This document shows, piece by piece, positions 5,567-6,107 of a stretch of DNA of 6,107 nucleotides; the first letter of the stretch is position 1, and each line of letters begins with the position of its first letter. The notes below the pieces were generated by a model, which worked only from the letters and a program-made list of their open reading frames with translations, made no database searches and had not been told where the DNA came from. Source of the stretch: Planctomycetaceae bacterium (GTDB lineage Bacteria > Planctomycetota > Planctomycetia > Pirellulales > Thermoguttaceae); the NCBI GenBank assembly GCA_031266315.1, contig JAISBG010000277.1, forward strand, positions 1 through 6,107, read 5' to 3'. The position numbers were made by a program, and so were the translations under genes.

Positions 5567-6107
5567 TTATCGCAATACGACGGATTTCCAAAGGAAATCG
5601 TAAAGCGGTTTTAGTAATACAAAATGTTCCATCAACAGATTAACCAGTTTTGACGACAAAAGTGTTTTATCCGGTTCACGGTGGGCAAGAACGGCAATGG
5701 ATTTGCTCTGATACCATGTGTCAATTGTTATAGAATATTTTTCGGGATATTGAAACGGTACACGACGTTTGTATTGATCTGTTTCAAGTTTCAGTGTTCT
5801 GCTTTTGCGAACCGGTTCAATAATTCGGAGAAAAAATTCGGGATTGTCGTCAATCATTGCACGGAACCGCCGCATGGTTGCCGCAGAGGCGGAATACATT
5901 CCCATTCCGTACATATATTGTTTTTCTTCAAGTTGAAAGAAATACGTCGGCGTTTCCGTCCAGTATTCAACTTCCCGCTTAAACGCAAACCAAAGACGCG
6001 GACGATACGGCGTTTTATCGTTTGAAAACCGTGTGTCACGGTAAATGCGGGAAACTGTACGGTTCGGCGCCGTAATCACCAACGGGTCAAGTTCCGAAAT
6101 CATCGGC
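5567..6107 (-). CDS. DUF2461 family protein, N-terminus beyond the window
   Basis: This is a protein of the DUF2461 (TIGR02453) family, whose function is unknown. Visible signatures, counted from the Met at 6103, are RIYRDTRFSNDKTPYR (19-34), the most conserved block of the family, and GMGMYSASAATMRRFRAMID (66-85). They are followed by YKRRVPFQYPEKY (111-123) and a C-terminal helical region ending in LYDFLWKSVVLR. The family is usually around 220-230 residues, so about 45 residues, including the usual FL..L..NN...WF start, should lie to the right of the window. The frame is open through the edge with a Pro codon before Met 6103, so that Met is probably internal. No signal peptide or membrane segment is seen in the visible part, which suggests a cytosolic protein. 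The gene is on the same strand as the activase but is separated from it by some 475 bases with a structured repeat and a separate promoter. Confidence 0.9.
   Translation of the reverse strand, partial: PMISELDPLVITAPNRTVSRIYRDTRFSNDKTPYRPRLWFAFKREVEYWTETPTYFFQLEEKQYMYGMGMYSASAATMRRFRAMIDDNPEFFLRIIEPVRKSRTLKLETDQYKRRVPFQYPEKYSITIDTWYQSKSIAVLAHREPDKTLLSSKLVNLLMEHFVLLKPLYDFLWKSVVLR

Noticed and set aside
5379..5591. Minus-strand frame whose translation contains VGNHQVGKHKVGN.
   Set aside because: The apparent peptide repeat is only the translation of the ~15-bp DNA units and hairpin C of the structured repeat; there is no start signal and no homologous protein that I recognise.

Overview
The window looks like chromosome from a planctomycete. 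The main evidence is a DUF1559 pseudopilin-like protein followed by a small lipoprotein with a carboxypeptidase-regulatory-like fold, a pairing that is heavily expanded in Planctomycetota. A large oxygen-sensitive-type acyl-CoA dehydratase activase suggests an anaerobic lineage, for example a gut or sediment member. The lineage and lifestyle are inferences from gene content; no rRNA or other phylogenetic marker is present.

Layout: (1) 1-1768, plus strand: a ribosome binding site, the DUF1559 pseudopilin-like gene (19-1164), a 121-bp gap with a long perfect hairpin, then the lipoprotein gene (1286-1768). (2) 1769-2012: a gap between convergent genes, holding 7-bp tandem repeats and a 121-bp structured palindromic repeat (copy 1). 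(3) 2013-5090, minus strand: a roughly 1025-residue activase with two ASKHA ATPase domains, a four-cysteine motif and a DUF2229-type region. It lacks the C-terminal HgdB-like part that I recall from the longest relatives. (4) 5091-5566: a leader with a good sigma70-type promoter for the activase, then a second, larger copy of the structured repeat. (5) 5567 to the right edge, minus strand: a DUF2461 gene whose N-terminus lies outside the window.

The first two genes are probably both envelope or surface proteins. The activase is a cytosolic iron-sulfur ATPase with no recognisable dehydratase partner in the window. The DUF2461 gene has no evident link to the others.

The most notable signal is non-coding. 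Two copies of a structured repeat lie in the same orientation on either side of the activase gene. They share terminal inverted repeats and three hairpins, and base changes between the copies preserve pairing in at least three stem positions. The activase stop codon lies inside the 7-bp tandem repeat array beside copy 1.
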